A program made the translations under genes and the position numbers. The notes beneath the pieces are model-generated. The model was not told the origin of the DNA, did not search any database, and saw only the letters and a program-made list of their open reading frames with translations. DNA of 64,000 bases from Polynucleobacter aenigmaticus (GTDB lineage: Bacteria; Pseudomonadota; Gammaproteobacteria; Burkholderiales; Burkholderiaceae), in assembly GCF_002206635.1 (NCBI RefSeq), contig NZ_NGUO01000006.1, forward strand, positions 41,221 to 105,220. Direction: 5' to 3'. Below, in pieces: positions 36,681 through 44,922 of this stretch. How positions within the stretch are numbered: position 1 is the first letter of the stretch; every line of letters begins with the position of its first letter.

Positions 36681-39600
36681 ATGCGCAAACTGGTAATTAT
36701 TTCAACACTATTGCTGTCGTGCAACATTTTATTTGTTGCAAACTATTCCTTTGCGGCTCCAATCAAAGATGAGCTTGATATTGAGAGTATCAAGGCGCCC
36801 CCTAGAGATGTAAAAGATATTCTCAGGTTAGTTGAGCAAACAAAACCAGATTTAGCTGTCGTCGAGCGGGCAAAGAAAATAGTCGCCATACCTGCACCAA
36901 CTAACCAGGACAATGAGGAGCTTAATCATTTTTATAGAAGGCGTTCCGCCGCTTTCGAAGATCTTGGTAATACTAACGAAGCTCTAAAAAGCATGGAAAT
37001 GGCGGTTAATAAACATCCATCTACTAATCCGAAGTTCCATCTGGAAGATTTAATTGGGCTCAGTGTGCTTGAGAGCTCCATTGGAAACCAGTCCACAGCA
37101 ATTACCCATATTCAGCGCGCCCAAGCTTACCAGCTTAGTGCGTTACCAAATTCGAGTGGGTATCAAATGACTATGGGCAGATTACTTACTTCTTATTATG
37201 CAAATTCTGGAAATTTTGAAGCTGCAAAAAAATCCCTCGAGACATTAGAAAATACTCTCAATAGCCTGAGGAGGGCTCGTGGCTTTACCACCTATGGCTC
37301 AATGTGGGAGGCTTCATATGAAAGCGCTCGAGGTATTTATTTTTCAAGTCAGGGGCAGTGGGTTGAGAGTGAACGTTCATTAAGAAAAACACTGCATTTA
37401 CTTGAGGCGCAGTATGACAAGGTTAAGAATAGTGCCAATAAAATAGACGTTGTGGGGGACGAAACTCGCTCTTCAACGGATTCTTCAAATAACCCCCGTA
37501 TCTACATTACTCAAATCTCAAATAGAGAGTTAAATTTAGCCAATGTTCTGTTGAGACAGCGAAAATTGATTGACGCTGAGTTCTACGCACGCAAGTCAAT
37601 AACGCTTTCATTATCAAGTTTTGGCTCCAATTCAATTGAAGTTGGACGTGGTCTTCGAAGCCTTGCTGTTATTGTTAATGAGCAGGGAAGATACCCTGAG
37701 GCTGTACTGCTATCTAAAGTAGCGTTGAGTACTGTTAAAGCTGCTGGCGCAACAGGTGCCAACGGTACGCTTGCTTTGGCCCAAAGGTCGCTTGGATCTG
37801 CGCTAGTGGCGGATGGAAAATATGCCGAGGCTAATCAGGTTTTTGAAGAGATGGCCACCGCAATTAAAACTGATCCTGAAATGGCAAAAAGCTATCAGTT
37901 CGGTGATCTTGATTGGGTTTTGGCGATGCTAAAGACTGGTAAGTCTAGCCAAGCATTTGAAATGTCCAGCGCAATGCTTAAGAGGCTTGAATTATCTTCT
38001 GATAAAAATTCACCGCGTCTAGCAATGGTACGAGCATTTGAGGCTGCAAGTTTGCAGACTGAGGGTAAGTGGTCGGAGGCAGATGCATCATATAAATTCT
38101 CTATACCCATTTTGATTGATCAAGCTCGCAATGATGCTGAAAATGATACAACCAGTATCAAGCAACAGCAACGCATGACATTCTTACTGGAAAGCTATTT
38201 AGCGTTATTAGCCCATGTTTCTAAGAATGATCCATCTCAGGCTCCATTGGCTGCAGCACAAGCTTTCCAAGTAGCCGATATTGCGAGAGGTAGTGGAGTC
38301 CAGAGGGCGCTGACGGCAAGTGCCGCTCGAGCAACTATTAAGGATCCTCAATTGGCCAGTCTTGCAAGGCAAGAGCAGGATTTACAAAGAAGAATTAATA
38401 CGCTATCTGAATTGCTAACAGGACTGCGCTCAGCTTCACCTGACCAGCAATTGCCTGCCGTGCAGGGAAAGTTGCGTGCTGATATTGATGCCTTTCAATC
38501 ACAGCGTGAGTCACTTAAAAAAGATATTGAGAAAAAATTTCCTGAGTATGCGGAACTGGTAGAGCCTAAGCCGGCTACTATTGAGCGCACCCAACGATTA
38601 TTGAAGTCTGACGAAGTTTTAGTGTCTTGGTATTTTGCTGAAAACGTCGGCTATGTATGGGCCATTAGTAAGCAAGGTACTCCGCAATTCTCCCAACTGT
38701 CTATTGGTCGAAAACAGATGGCAAAAGAGGTGTCTCAGCTACGTAAAGCGCTCGATCCTGGAGTTTCAACAATCGATGAAATTCCTCCATTTGATGTAGC
38801 GCTGGCATATAAGCTTTATCAGGAGATTTTGGCACCAGTAGAGTCAGGCTTTAAGGGTAAAAAAGTCATGTTGGTTGTACCCCATGCAGAGCTTGGTCAG
38901 TTGCCAATATCACTGCTAGTCACTCAAGCAACAAGTCAGCCTACAAAGGGAGGAGCCGTAGCCTTTGCTGGGTATAAAACAGTGCCATGGCTTACAAGGG
39001 AAATTGCAGTGGCTCAAGTTCCTTCAGTTACGGCATTGACTGCATTGAGAAGTCTTCCAGAAGGCAATCCCAATCGAAAGAGTTTTGTTGGATTTGGCGA
39101 TCCATACTTTAGTGGCTCTCAAGAAAAGAGCGCTCAAAAGACTGGCGCAACTCAGTTGGCTACGCGCGGCATACCCTTGAAGTTAAGAAGTGCACCTAAG
39201 ACTGCGGGCGTAAGCTCTGCAGAGTTGGCCCTTCTACCGCGTTTACCTGATACTAGTTTAGAAATTGAGGAAATTGCTAAGGTAGTTGGGGCTCAGTCAA
39301 GCGATATCTTTTTGCATAAGCAAGCGAGCGTGAAGCAAGTGACAACCATGGATTTGTCTGATCGCAAGGTCATTATGTTTTCAACTCACGGTTTAGTGCC
39401 TGGAGAGCTTAATGGTCTAACTCAGCCTGCACTTGCAATGTCCTCCCCCGAGGTGACGGGGGATCAAGATGATGGTTTGCTGACCATGGATAAAGTTATT
39501 GCATTGAGATTAGATGCTGATTGGGTAGTTCTATCCGCTTGCAATACTGCTGCGGGAGAAGGTTCGGGGTCCGAGGCAGTATCTGGTTTGGGTAGAGCCT

Positions 39601-39845
39601 TTTTCTTTGCTGGTGCCAGAGCAATATTGGTTTCTAATTGGCCTGTGGATTCTGTGGCATCAAGACAGCTGATGACGGACCTATTTAAGCGACAACAACA
39701 AACTCAAGGGCTTACTAAGTCAGAGGCATTGAAGCAGGCGATGCTCAATCAGATTGACCAAGGCGGTATGAAGGAAGGTGCAACCATGAAATACTCCTAT
39801 GCACACCCGCTATTCTGGGCGCCATTTGTAGTGGTCGGAGATTGA
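36681..39845 (+). CDS. exported TPR-CHAT caspase-like protease
   Basis: 1054 residues from the ATG at 36681, which has AGGA ahead and opens a Sec signal peptide ending NYSFAA. Residues 40-530 are a TPR-like helical array. A coiled coil follows at about 565-635 (RQEQDLQRRINTLSELL). A CHAT domain covers about 640-1054, with the catalytic His in FSTHGLV (H903) and Cys in LSACNTAAGEG (C954), ending in the typical HPLFWAPFVVVGD. CHAT domains are caspase- or separase-like proteases with basic or small P1 choices. Export to the periplasm is noteworthy, since many studied TPR-CHAT proteases are cytosolic. LATRGI at 826-831 recurs in the next gene product. Confidence 0.85.
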   Translation: MRKLVIISTLLLSCNILFVANYSFAAPIKDELDIESIKAPPRDVKDILRLVEQTKPDLAVVERAKKIVAIPAPTNQDNEELNHFYRRRSAAFEDLGNTNEALKSMEMAVNKHPSTNPKFHLEDLIGLSVLESSIGNQSTAITHIQRAQAYQLSALPNSSGYQMTMGRLLTSYYANSGNFEAAKKSLETLENTLNSLRRARGFTTYGSMWEASYESARGIYFSSQGQWVESERSLRKTLHLLEAQYDKVKNSANKIDVVGDETRSSTDSSNNPRIYITQISNRELNLANVLLRQRKLIDAEFYARKSITLSLSSFGSNSIEVGRGLRSLAVIVNEQGRYPEAVLLSKVALSTVKAAGATGANGTLALAQRSLGSALVADGKYAEANQVFEEMATAIKTDPEMAKSYQFGDLDWVLAMLKTGKSSQAFEMSSAMLKRLELSSDKNSPRLAMVRAFEAASLQTEGKWSEADASYKFSIPILIDQARNDAENDTTSIKQQQRMTFLLESYLALLAHVSKNDPSQAPLAAAQAFQVADIARGSGVQRALTASAARATIKDPQLASLARQEQDLQRRINTLSELLTGLRSASPDQQLPAVQGKLRADIDAFQSQRESLKKDIEKKFPEYAELVEPKPATIERTQRLLKSDEVLVSWYFAENVGYVWAISKQGTPQFSQLSIGRKQMAKEVSQLRKALDPGVSTIDEIPPFDVALAYKLYQEILAPVESGFKGKKVMLVVPHAELGQLPISLLVTQATSQPTKGGAVAFAGYKTVPWLTREIAVAQVPSVTALTALRSLPEGNPNRKSFVGFGDPYFSGSQEKSAQKTGATQLATRGIPLKLRSAPKTAGVSSAELALLPRLPDTSLEIEEIAKVVGAQSSDIFLHKQASVKQVTTMDLSDRKVIMFSTHGLVPGELNGLTQPALAMSSPEVTGDQDDGLLTMDKVIALRLDADWVVLSACNTAAGEGSGSEAVSGLGRAFFFAGARAILVSNWPVDSVASRQLMTDLFKRQQQTQGLTKSEALKQAMLNQIDQGGMKEGATMKYSYAHPLFWAPFVVVGD

Positions 39846-39888
39846 TTTAATATCTACCTATTAGCAATTTCCCTATTTTGGAATCATT

Positions 39889-40326
39889 ATGAAACTGACT
39901 CGAATTATATTAGTTGCTAGCTTAATGCTAGCTACATCCGTAGCAAACTCAGCCCAGCTCATTAGCGCAAAAGAAGCCGCCTTACCTGCAGCCTCTGGCA
40001 CTTTAGCGACGCGTGGAATTTCTCGTGGACCTTCTGTGAAGATGGTTTCGCCTGAGGCTGACACTCCGGTTGCCTCCCCAATTGATTTCAAGGTTAACTT
40101 TGAGGCGCGTGGCGAGGGCAAGATTGACCCGAGCTCGGTTAAGGTGGTTTATATGAAATCCCCCTTTGTCGATCTTACCCCTCGTTTAAAGGGTGCAATC
40201 TCAGCTCAAGGAATTGATTTTGCGAAAGCGGATGTTCCGCCTGGTGCGCACACTATTCGCGTGACGGTTAAAGATAATGATGGGCGAGAAACAAATTCTG
40301 TATTTACTTTGAATGTTATTAAGTAA
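39889..40326 (+). CDS. small exported Ig-like protein beside the CHAT protease
   Basis: 145 residues with a Sec signal ending VANSA, an N-terminal linker and a C-terminal beta-rich domain (about residues 48-145) with Ig-like spacing (SPIDFKVNFEA, PPGAHTIRVTVKDNDG). The hexapeptide LATRGI at residues 39-44, about 17 residues into the mature chain, is identical to one in the CHAT protease. The TAA overlaps the ATG of the next gene (TAATG). I do not recognise a named family. It could be a substrate, an inhibitor or a co-factor of the protease; that is inference from position. Confidence 0.75.
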   Translation: MKLTRIILVASLMLATSVANSAQLISAKEAALPAASGTLATRGISRGPSVKMVSPEADTPVASPIDFKVNFEARGEGKIDPSSVKVVYMKSPFVDLTPRLKGAISAQGIDFAKADVPPGAHTIRVTVKDNDGRETNSVFTLNVIK

Positions 40327-41114
40327 TGAATTGCCCATACTGTCTCTCTGAGGTTTCTGAAGAAGCAACAGTTTGTAAGGTTTGCACCCGGGATCTCTAT
40401 CTATTCAAGCCAATGATGGCCAAGGTAGCAGAGCTAGAAAGACGCATTGAAGAGATTCCCAATCAAGATGCCTATGAGCATCGCATTGCTGAATTACAGT
40501 TATTGCTAGATGAGCAGGCGCAAAAGCACGCAGAGCCAAGGAGTCTTGCTTTATCCCTGTTGGATGTTGTTGTATATATCGGCATCCCCCTTTTGCTCCT
40601 ATTGGCTGCGCATGGATTAATCACGATTGTTTATGACACCAAGCCTTTGTATTTGAGATTGATTTCAATGGTGCTACCTTTGCCTTTTGGTTACCTCCTA
40701 TTTAGGGGTGCTCCTCGGAAATTATTTCCTTGGTTTATGGGGGTAGTATTTTTAGCAATTAGCTCTGTCATTGGCATGAGTTGGATGACCACCTTGATAG
40801 ACGGCTCTCCAATCTGGCCACAGAATGCATTTGAATGGCGTGAGGTTCTGGAGTACTCAGCAAGTATTGCCTTTAGTTTTTTAACTGGGATGCTTTTAGG
40901 CGGTGTTGCCTATGCAAGCCAACAGAGGCATTTGCGTACAGCATTGATTAATCCCTTTCTTAAGGCGGTTGTTAGCGGGTTAGGTGAGGGCAGAATTTCC
41001 CCAGGCAGTCTTCATGGTGTGATGAAGAGCCTGCAGGAATATGGCGGAACTATTGTTGCGCTCGGAACCACCGCTGTTTCTATCTATACCGGTTTAAAGG
41101 GAATCATTGGCTGA
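40326..41114 (+). CDS. zinc-ribbon membrane protein
   Basis: 262 residues. The N-terminus is a zinc ribbon with two Cys pairs (CPYC at 3-6 and CKVC at 17-20), followed by an acidic coiled coil to about residue 70. About four membrane helices follow (LLDVVVYIGIPLLLLLAAHG onward). The zinc ribbon should face the cytosol. Coupled by TAATG to the small exported protein, it completes the CHAT gene set. I do not recognise a function; a signalling or anchoring role across the membrane is possible. Confidence 0.75.
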   Translation: MNCPYCLSEVSEEATVCKVCTRDLYLFKPMMAKVAELERRIEEIPNQDAYEHRIAELQLLLDEQAQKHAEPRSLALSLLDVVVYIGIPLLLLLAAHGLITIVYDTKPLYLRLISMVLPLPFGYLLFRGAPRKLFPWFMGVVFLAISSVIGMSWMTTLIDGSPIWPQNAFEWREVLEYSASIAFSFLTGMLLGGVAYASQQRHLRTALINPFLKAVVSGLGEGRISPGSLHGVMKSLQEYGGTIVALGTTAVSIYTGLKGIIG

Positions 41115-41186
41115 GTAGGTATTTACCGATTTGTTTGTCGCCTAAATGATTGGGTCAAAAATCCCCATCTCCATTCGTTATAACTG

Positions 41187-41219
41187 ATCCACCTGCACTC
41201 TGTGTTGGTGGATTTTTTA
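41187..41219 (+). terminator. intrinsic terminator behind the CHAT gene set
   Basis: ATCCACC-N11-GGTGGAT stem followed by TTTTT. It ends the three-gene unit before the ComEA-like gene. Confidence 0.8.
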
Positions 41220-41237
41220 TTAACTGATGGAGATCGA

Positions 41238-41648
41238 ATGAATTAATTATTAAAGTACTTGGTATTTTCAGTGTTACTTGCGGTTTCTGGATTGTCAGCT
41301 GCCGCTCTGGTTAATGTCAATACCGCCACTCAATCTGAGTTAGAGGGTATTAAGGGCATCGGCCCCTCCAAAGAAAAAACCATTATTGCCGAGCGTTTGG
41401 ATGGCGGGCATTTTCAAGATGTCAATAATTTGCAAAAGCGGGTGCGTGGCATTGGTATGAAATCTGTGGAAAAGATGGTGGATAACGGTTTAACCATTAA
41501 GGCACCCAGTTCTTTTTGTGAGCCACATAACCGCGCCAACAAGGAGGGCGCAGCTCTGGTACACGCGGTTCGCGTGGTCAAAGCAATTCTCGCAATAATC
41601 CAGATCGTACGGGGCCAAATCGCCGAAATTAAGCCCTATTATGTCTAG
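41238..41648 (+). pseudogene. ComEA-like helix-hairpin-helix protein, apparently disrupted
   Basis: The coding sense is plain: signal helix (YLVFSVLLAVSGLSAA) then a helix-hairpin-helix core VNVNTATQSELEGIKGIGPSK. Yet the ATG at 41238 with GGAG ahead is followed in frame by AAT then TAA; reading AAA instead of TAA would give the expected MNKLLKYLVF start. A TTG at 41259 could restart without the first seven residues. Near the end, at GGG 41546-41548, one missing G would restore a hydrophilic tail (RSSGTRGSRGQSN..., ending at 41632) instead of the present hydrophobic one. ComEA-like proteins bind DNA during uptake. The two apparent lesions suggest decay, sequencing error or a strain variant. 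Confidence 0.6.
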
Positions 41649-41673
41649 GTCCGCTTATGGCTAAAATGGTTAC

Positions 41674-42585
41674 ATGAGCACACCTTCTTACTTAACTATC
41701 TCACAGACCGTGGGTAATACACCCCTGGTTCGTCTGCAACGCATTCCTGGCGCTGAAAACGATTCCAAAAATAATCTGATCTTAGGAAAGTTGGAGGGTA
41801 ATAATCCAGCGGGGTCGGTGAAAGACCGACCTGCGCTATCCATGATTCTGCGAGCGCAAGAGCGTGGCGAAATTAAACCTGGCGACACCCTGATTGAAGC
41901 TACCAGCGGCAATACTGGAATCGCCTTGGCAATGACTGCTGCCATGTTGGGCTATAAGATGGTTTTAGTGATGCCTGAAAATCAAAGTATTGAACGCAGG
42001 CAAAGTATGGCTGCCTATGGAGCAGAGTTAATTCTGACGGCAGCTTCTGGCGGTATGGAATTTGCGCGTGACTATGCCTTGCAGTTGCAAAAAGAAGGTC
42101 GCGGAAGACTACTTGATCAATTTGCCAATCCAGATAACCCTCGTGCTCATATTGAGACCACTGGACCAGAAATCTGGCGCGATACCGATGGGCAGGTAAC
42201 TCACTTTATTTCAGCGATGGGTACAACGGGAACGATTACTGGAGTCTCCACTTATCTGAAGTCCATGAATCCAGATATTCAGATAATTGGCGCACAACCA
42301 GAAGAAGGCTCACAGATCCCTGGTATTCGTAAATGGGCTCCTGAGTATCTACCGAAGATTTATCAGAGCGATAAGGTGGATCGTATTGAGTTCGTGACTC
42401 AGGCAGATGCTGAAGAGATGGCCCGTAGACTAGCTGCCGAAGAAGGCATCTTCTGTGGTATCTCGGCAGGTGGCGCCTTAGTGGTTGCTTTGCGAATCGC
42501 TCGCCAGGTAGAAAACGCAACGATTGTCTTTATTGTTTGTGACCGTGGTGATCGCTATCTCTCCACTGGAGTTTTTCCAGCTTAA
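41674..42585 (+). CDS. cysM: cysteine synthase B (O-acetylserine sulfhydrylase, CysM type)
   Basis: 303 residues, fold type II PLP enzyme. The lysine is in NNPAGSVKDRPAL and the phosphate-binding and substrate loops are TSGNTGIALAM and SAMGTTGTITG. A RRQSMAAYGAEL segment favours the CysM isoform, which also takes thiosulfate. The length equals E. coli CysM (303). It makes cysteine from O-acetylserine. It is convergent with mltB, 22 bases away. Confidence 0.92.
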   Translation: MSTPSYLTISQTVGNTPLVRLQRIPGAENDSKNNLILGKLEGNNPAGSVKDRPALSMILRAQERGEIKPGDTLIEATSGNTGIALAMTAAMLGYKMVLVMPENQSIERRQSMAAYGAELILTAASGGMEFARDYALQLQKEGRGRLLDQFANPDNPRAHIETTGPEIWRDTDGQVTHFISAMGTTGTITGVSTYLKSMNPDIQIIGAQPEEGSQIPGIRKWAPEYLPKIYQSDKVDRIEFVTQADAEEMARRLAAEEGIFCGISAGGALVVALRIARQVENATIVFIVCDRGDRYLSTGVFPA

Positions 42586-42607
42586 GTAATAACAGGGCTG
42601 GAGCCAT

Positions 42608-43870
42608 TTACGTCTGCTTCAACTTTTTCTTGTTAGCAGCTTTCTTGGGCTTGGCTTTTACTGGCTCGGTTGACTTTACTTCTTTGGTGCTGACTTTGGC
42701 TGGCACCACGCTTTGGTTTTTATATCCCAGAGCTTCTGCAAACTCGGCAACACTTTGTGCGTAAAAGTAGCTGCGGTTGTATTGCACAATCGTTAGGAAG
42801 TTATTGAGACCCACTACATAGCGCACTTGATCACTGCCATCCTTATCGGGGTAGGGAAGGTCAACGATGAGTGCTTTGCTTTGGAGTTCAACGCCACCCG
42901 CCTGTAGATCGCCTTGATCTTTGGTCAAAATACCTTTTCCAATGAGATCTTGGATTGTGTATTTCAGTTGAGGTTCACCATCAGCAAGTGCTCTTGCTTC
43001 ACCGACTGCCCCCTCTTGTACTGGGAAGTAAATCGGCATACCCGGTTGCCAGCCATGCTGACGCATAAAGTTAGCCACGCTGGAAATGGCATCTTTAGGG
43101 CTTTGCCTGAGGTCGATGCGACCATCACCATCCCCATCAATTGCAAAGCTACGAATGCTGCTTGGCATGAATTGGGGTAATCCAATGGCGCCTGCATAGG
43201 AGCTATTTTGATTAAGGCAGCTATTAAAGCGGGAAGAGCTCAAGTCCTGATTGCTATTTTTTGCTGGTAGGGTTCCACCGGCCTCTGACCAGCACAGGAG
43301 AATTAACTCCTGCAGCTGATCCTTAAAGAGCTGTTCGCGACTCGCTTTGTTGGGGGTATCTGGGTAGCTAAAGGCGAGGGTTGAGAGCACATCTTTCACC
43401 CGAAAGCTCCCAGTTTGGCGCCCATATATGGTCTCAATGCCAATAATGGCCACAATCACCTCAGCTGGGACTCCGGATTCCTGTTCAACCTTGCTTAAAA
43501 ATGCCTGGTTTTGATCCCAAAAGGCCTTACCTGCTTTGAGTCGAATTGGCTCAATAAATCGTTTGCGATAAGCCACCCAATTCTTCTTAAAGCTGCCCGA
43601 TGGGGGTAACACTAATTTTCGAATGGATGGAATTGTTCTAGCATCTACAAAGCCCGTCTCAAGGGTTGAGAAAGGTATGCCTTGGGTTTGGGCAACTTGG
43701 GTAAGTAATTGCTGGAGGTTTTGGCTAAAACGCGCTTCCGTGGCAGTTTCCTCAGACTGGTTTACGATAGCCTGTGTAGGGGTAGATTGTTGAGTGGGTG
43801 CGCTGGAACAGGCGCCCAGTAGTAGCGTTGCGAGTAGTGTTGAAGTAAGGCAGGAGACGCGAAAATTCAT
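42608..43870 (-). CDS. mltB: membrane-bound lytic murein transglycosylase B
   Basis: 420 residues, lipoprotein. Lipobox LLLGAC near residue 21 is followed by a Pro/Thr-rich linker, then the SLT_2 domain with catalytic Glu in GIETIYGRQTG, plus GAIGLPQFMPSSIR and DLRQSPKDAISSVANFM. A Lys-rich tail (KAKPKKAANKKKLKQT) is an extension. It cleaves peptidoglycan, leaving 1,6-anhydro-MurNAc. It faces cysM with a 22-base gap and is divergent from the deacetylase-like gene. Confidence 0.94.
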   Translation of the reverse strand: MNFRVSCLTSTLLATLLLGACSSAPTQQSTPTQAIVNQSEETATEARFSQNLQQLLTQVAQTQGIPFSTLETGFVDARTIPSIRKLVLPPSGSFKKNWVAYRKRFIEPIRLKAGKAFWDQNQAFLSKVEQESGVPAEVIVAIIGIETIYGRQTGSFRVKDVLSTLAFSYPDTPNKASREQLFKDQLQELILLCWSEAGGTLPAKNSNQDLSSSRFNSCLNQNSSYAGAIGLPQFMPSSIRSFAIDGDGDGRIDLRQSPKDAISSVANFMRQHGWQPGMPIYFPVQEGAVGEARALADGEPQLKYTIQDLIGKGILTKDQGDLQAGGVELQSKALIVDLPYPDKDGSDQVRYVVGLNNFLTIVQYNRSYFYAQSVAEFAEALGYKNQSVVPAKVSTKEVKSTEPVKAKPKKAANKKKLKQT

Positions 43871-43953
43871 AAATAAGAAAATGGGTTTTTGAACAGTTGG
43901 TAGGTTTTATTAAATTATAAAAATAATAGTTTTGTTATTGAGGATTTCTAGTA

Positions 43954-44874
43954 ATGACAACAGGATACATAACTCATCCAGATTTTCTAAAACATGAGAT
44001 GGGTAGCCATCATCCCGAGTGCCCAGAACGCATTCAAGCAATCAATGATCAGTTAATCAGAAGTGGCATTGACCGTTTTCTGCACCATCTAGATGCACCG
44101 TTGGCAACTGAAGAGCAATTGGAATTGGTTCACACACCAGATCATATTGCCTTTGTTAAAGAACGCTCACCAGCTAGCGGTTATTTCATGCTCGATGGCG
44201 ACACCATTATGAACCCCCACACTTGGAGCGCTGCTCTGCGTGCAGCAGGTGCTGCCATTGCCGGAGTAGATGCGGTCATGAAGGGTGAAGTAGAGAATGT
44301 ATTTTGTGCGATTCGTCCACCAGGGCATCATGCTGAGCCAAACCGCTCTATGGGTTTTTGTGTCTTTGATAACGTAGCCGTAGCCGCACGTTATGCAATA
44401 GAAACCTACGGTATTGAGCGTGTGGCTATTGTTGATTTTGATGTGCATCACGGTAATGGGACTGAGGCTGCGTTCTTCAATGACCCCAATGTACTGATGT
44501 GTAGTTTCTTTCAGCATCCCTTTTATCCGTATAGTGGATTGGATGGGGCAAAGAATATGGTGAATGTTCCGCTTCCTGCATCAACCCGCGGGGACGTGGT
44601 GCGCTCCATAGTTGAAGAGCAGTGGCTACCACGTTTGCGGGATTTTGAGCCAGAACTTATCATCATCTCCGCAGGATTTGATGCACATCGAGAAGATGAC
44701 TTGGGGCAAATGGGCTTAGTTGAAGATGACTATGCCTGGATCACCAAGAAGCTAAAAGAAGTTGCCAATCAGTATGCTCATAACCGTATCGTTAGCTGCC
44801 TAGAGGGTGGTTATAACCTTTCCGCTTTAGGTCGCAGTGTTGTGGCGCATGTCAAAGCACTGGCTGATATTTAA
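43954..44874 (+). CDS. histone deacetylase-superfamily amidohydrolase
   Basis: 306 residues of the arginase/deacetylase fold. Zinc and catalytic elements: RPPGHHAEPNRSMGFC with the paired His, VDFDVHHGNGTEAAF with Asp and His ligands, and ISAGFDAHREDDLG with Asp. Bacterial members deacetylate acetylpolyamines or other small acetyl amides, or protein lysines. The gene precedes an acyl-CoA ligase by 48 bases, an order seen for AcuC-like genes; this might link it to acetylation of CoA ligases, but that is speculative. Confidence 0.9.
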   Translation: MTTGYITHPDFLKHEMGSHHPECPERIQAINDQLIRSGIDRFLHHLDAPLATEEQLELVHTPDHIAFVKERSPASGYFMLDGDTIMNPHTWSAALRAAGAAIAGVDAVMKGEVENVFCAIRPPGHHAEPNRSMGFCVFDNVAVAARYAIETYGIERVAIVDFDVHHGNGTEAAFFNDPNVLMCSFFQHPFYPYSGLDGAKNMVNVPLPASTRGDVVRSIVEEQWLPRLRDFEPELIIISAGFDAHREDDLGQMGLVEDDYAWITKKLKEVANQYAHNRIVSCLEGGYNLSALGRSVVAHVKALADI

Positions 44875-44922
44875 GTGCCATTAGAAGTCCAGATTTAAAA
44901 AATACCATTATTCAAGGAACGC

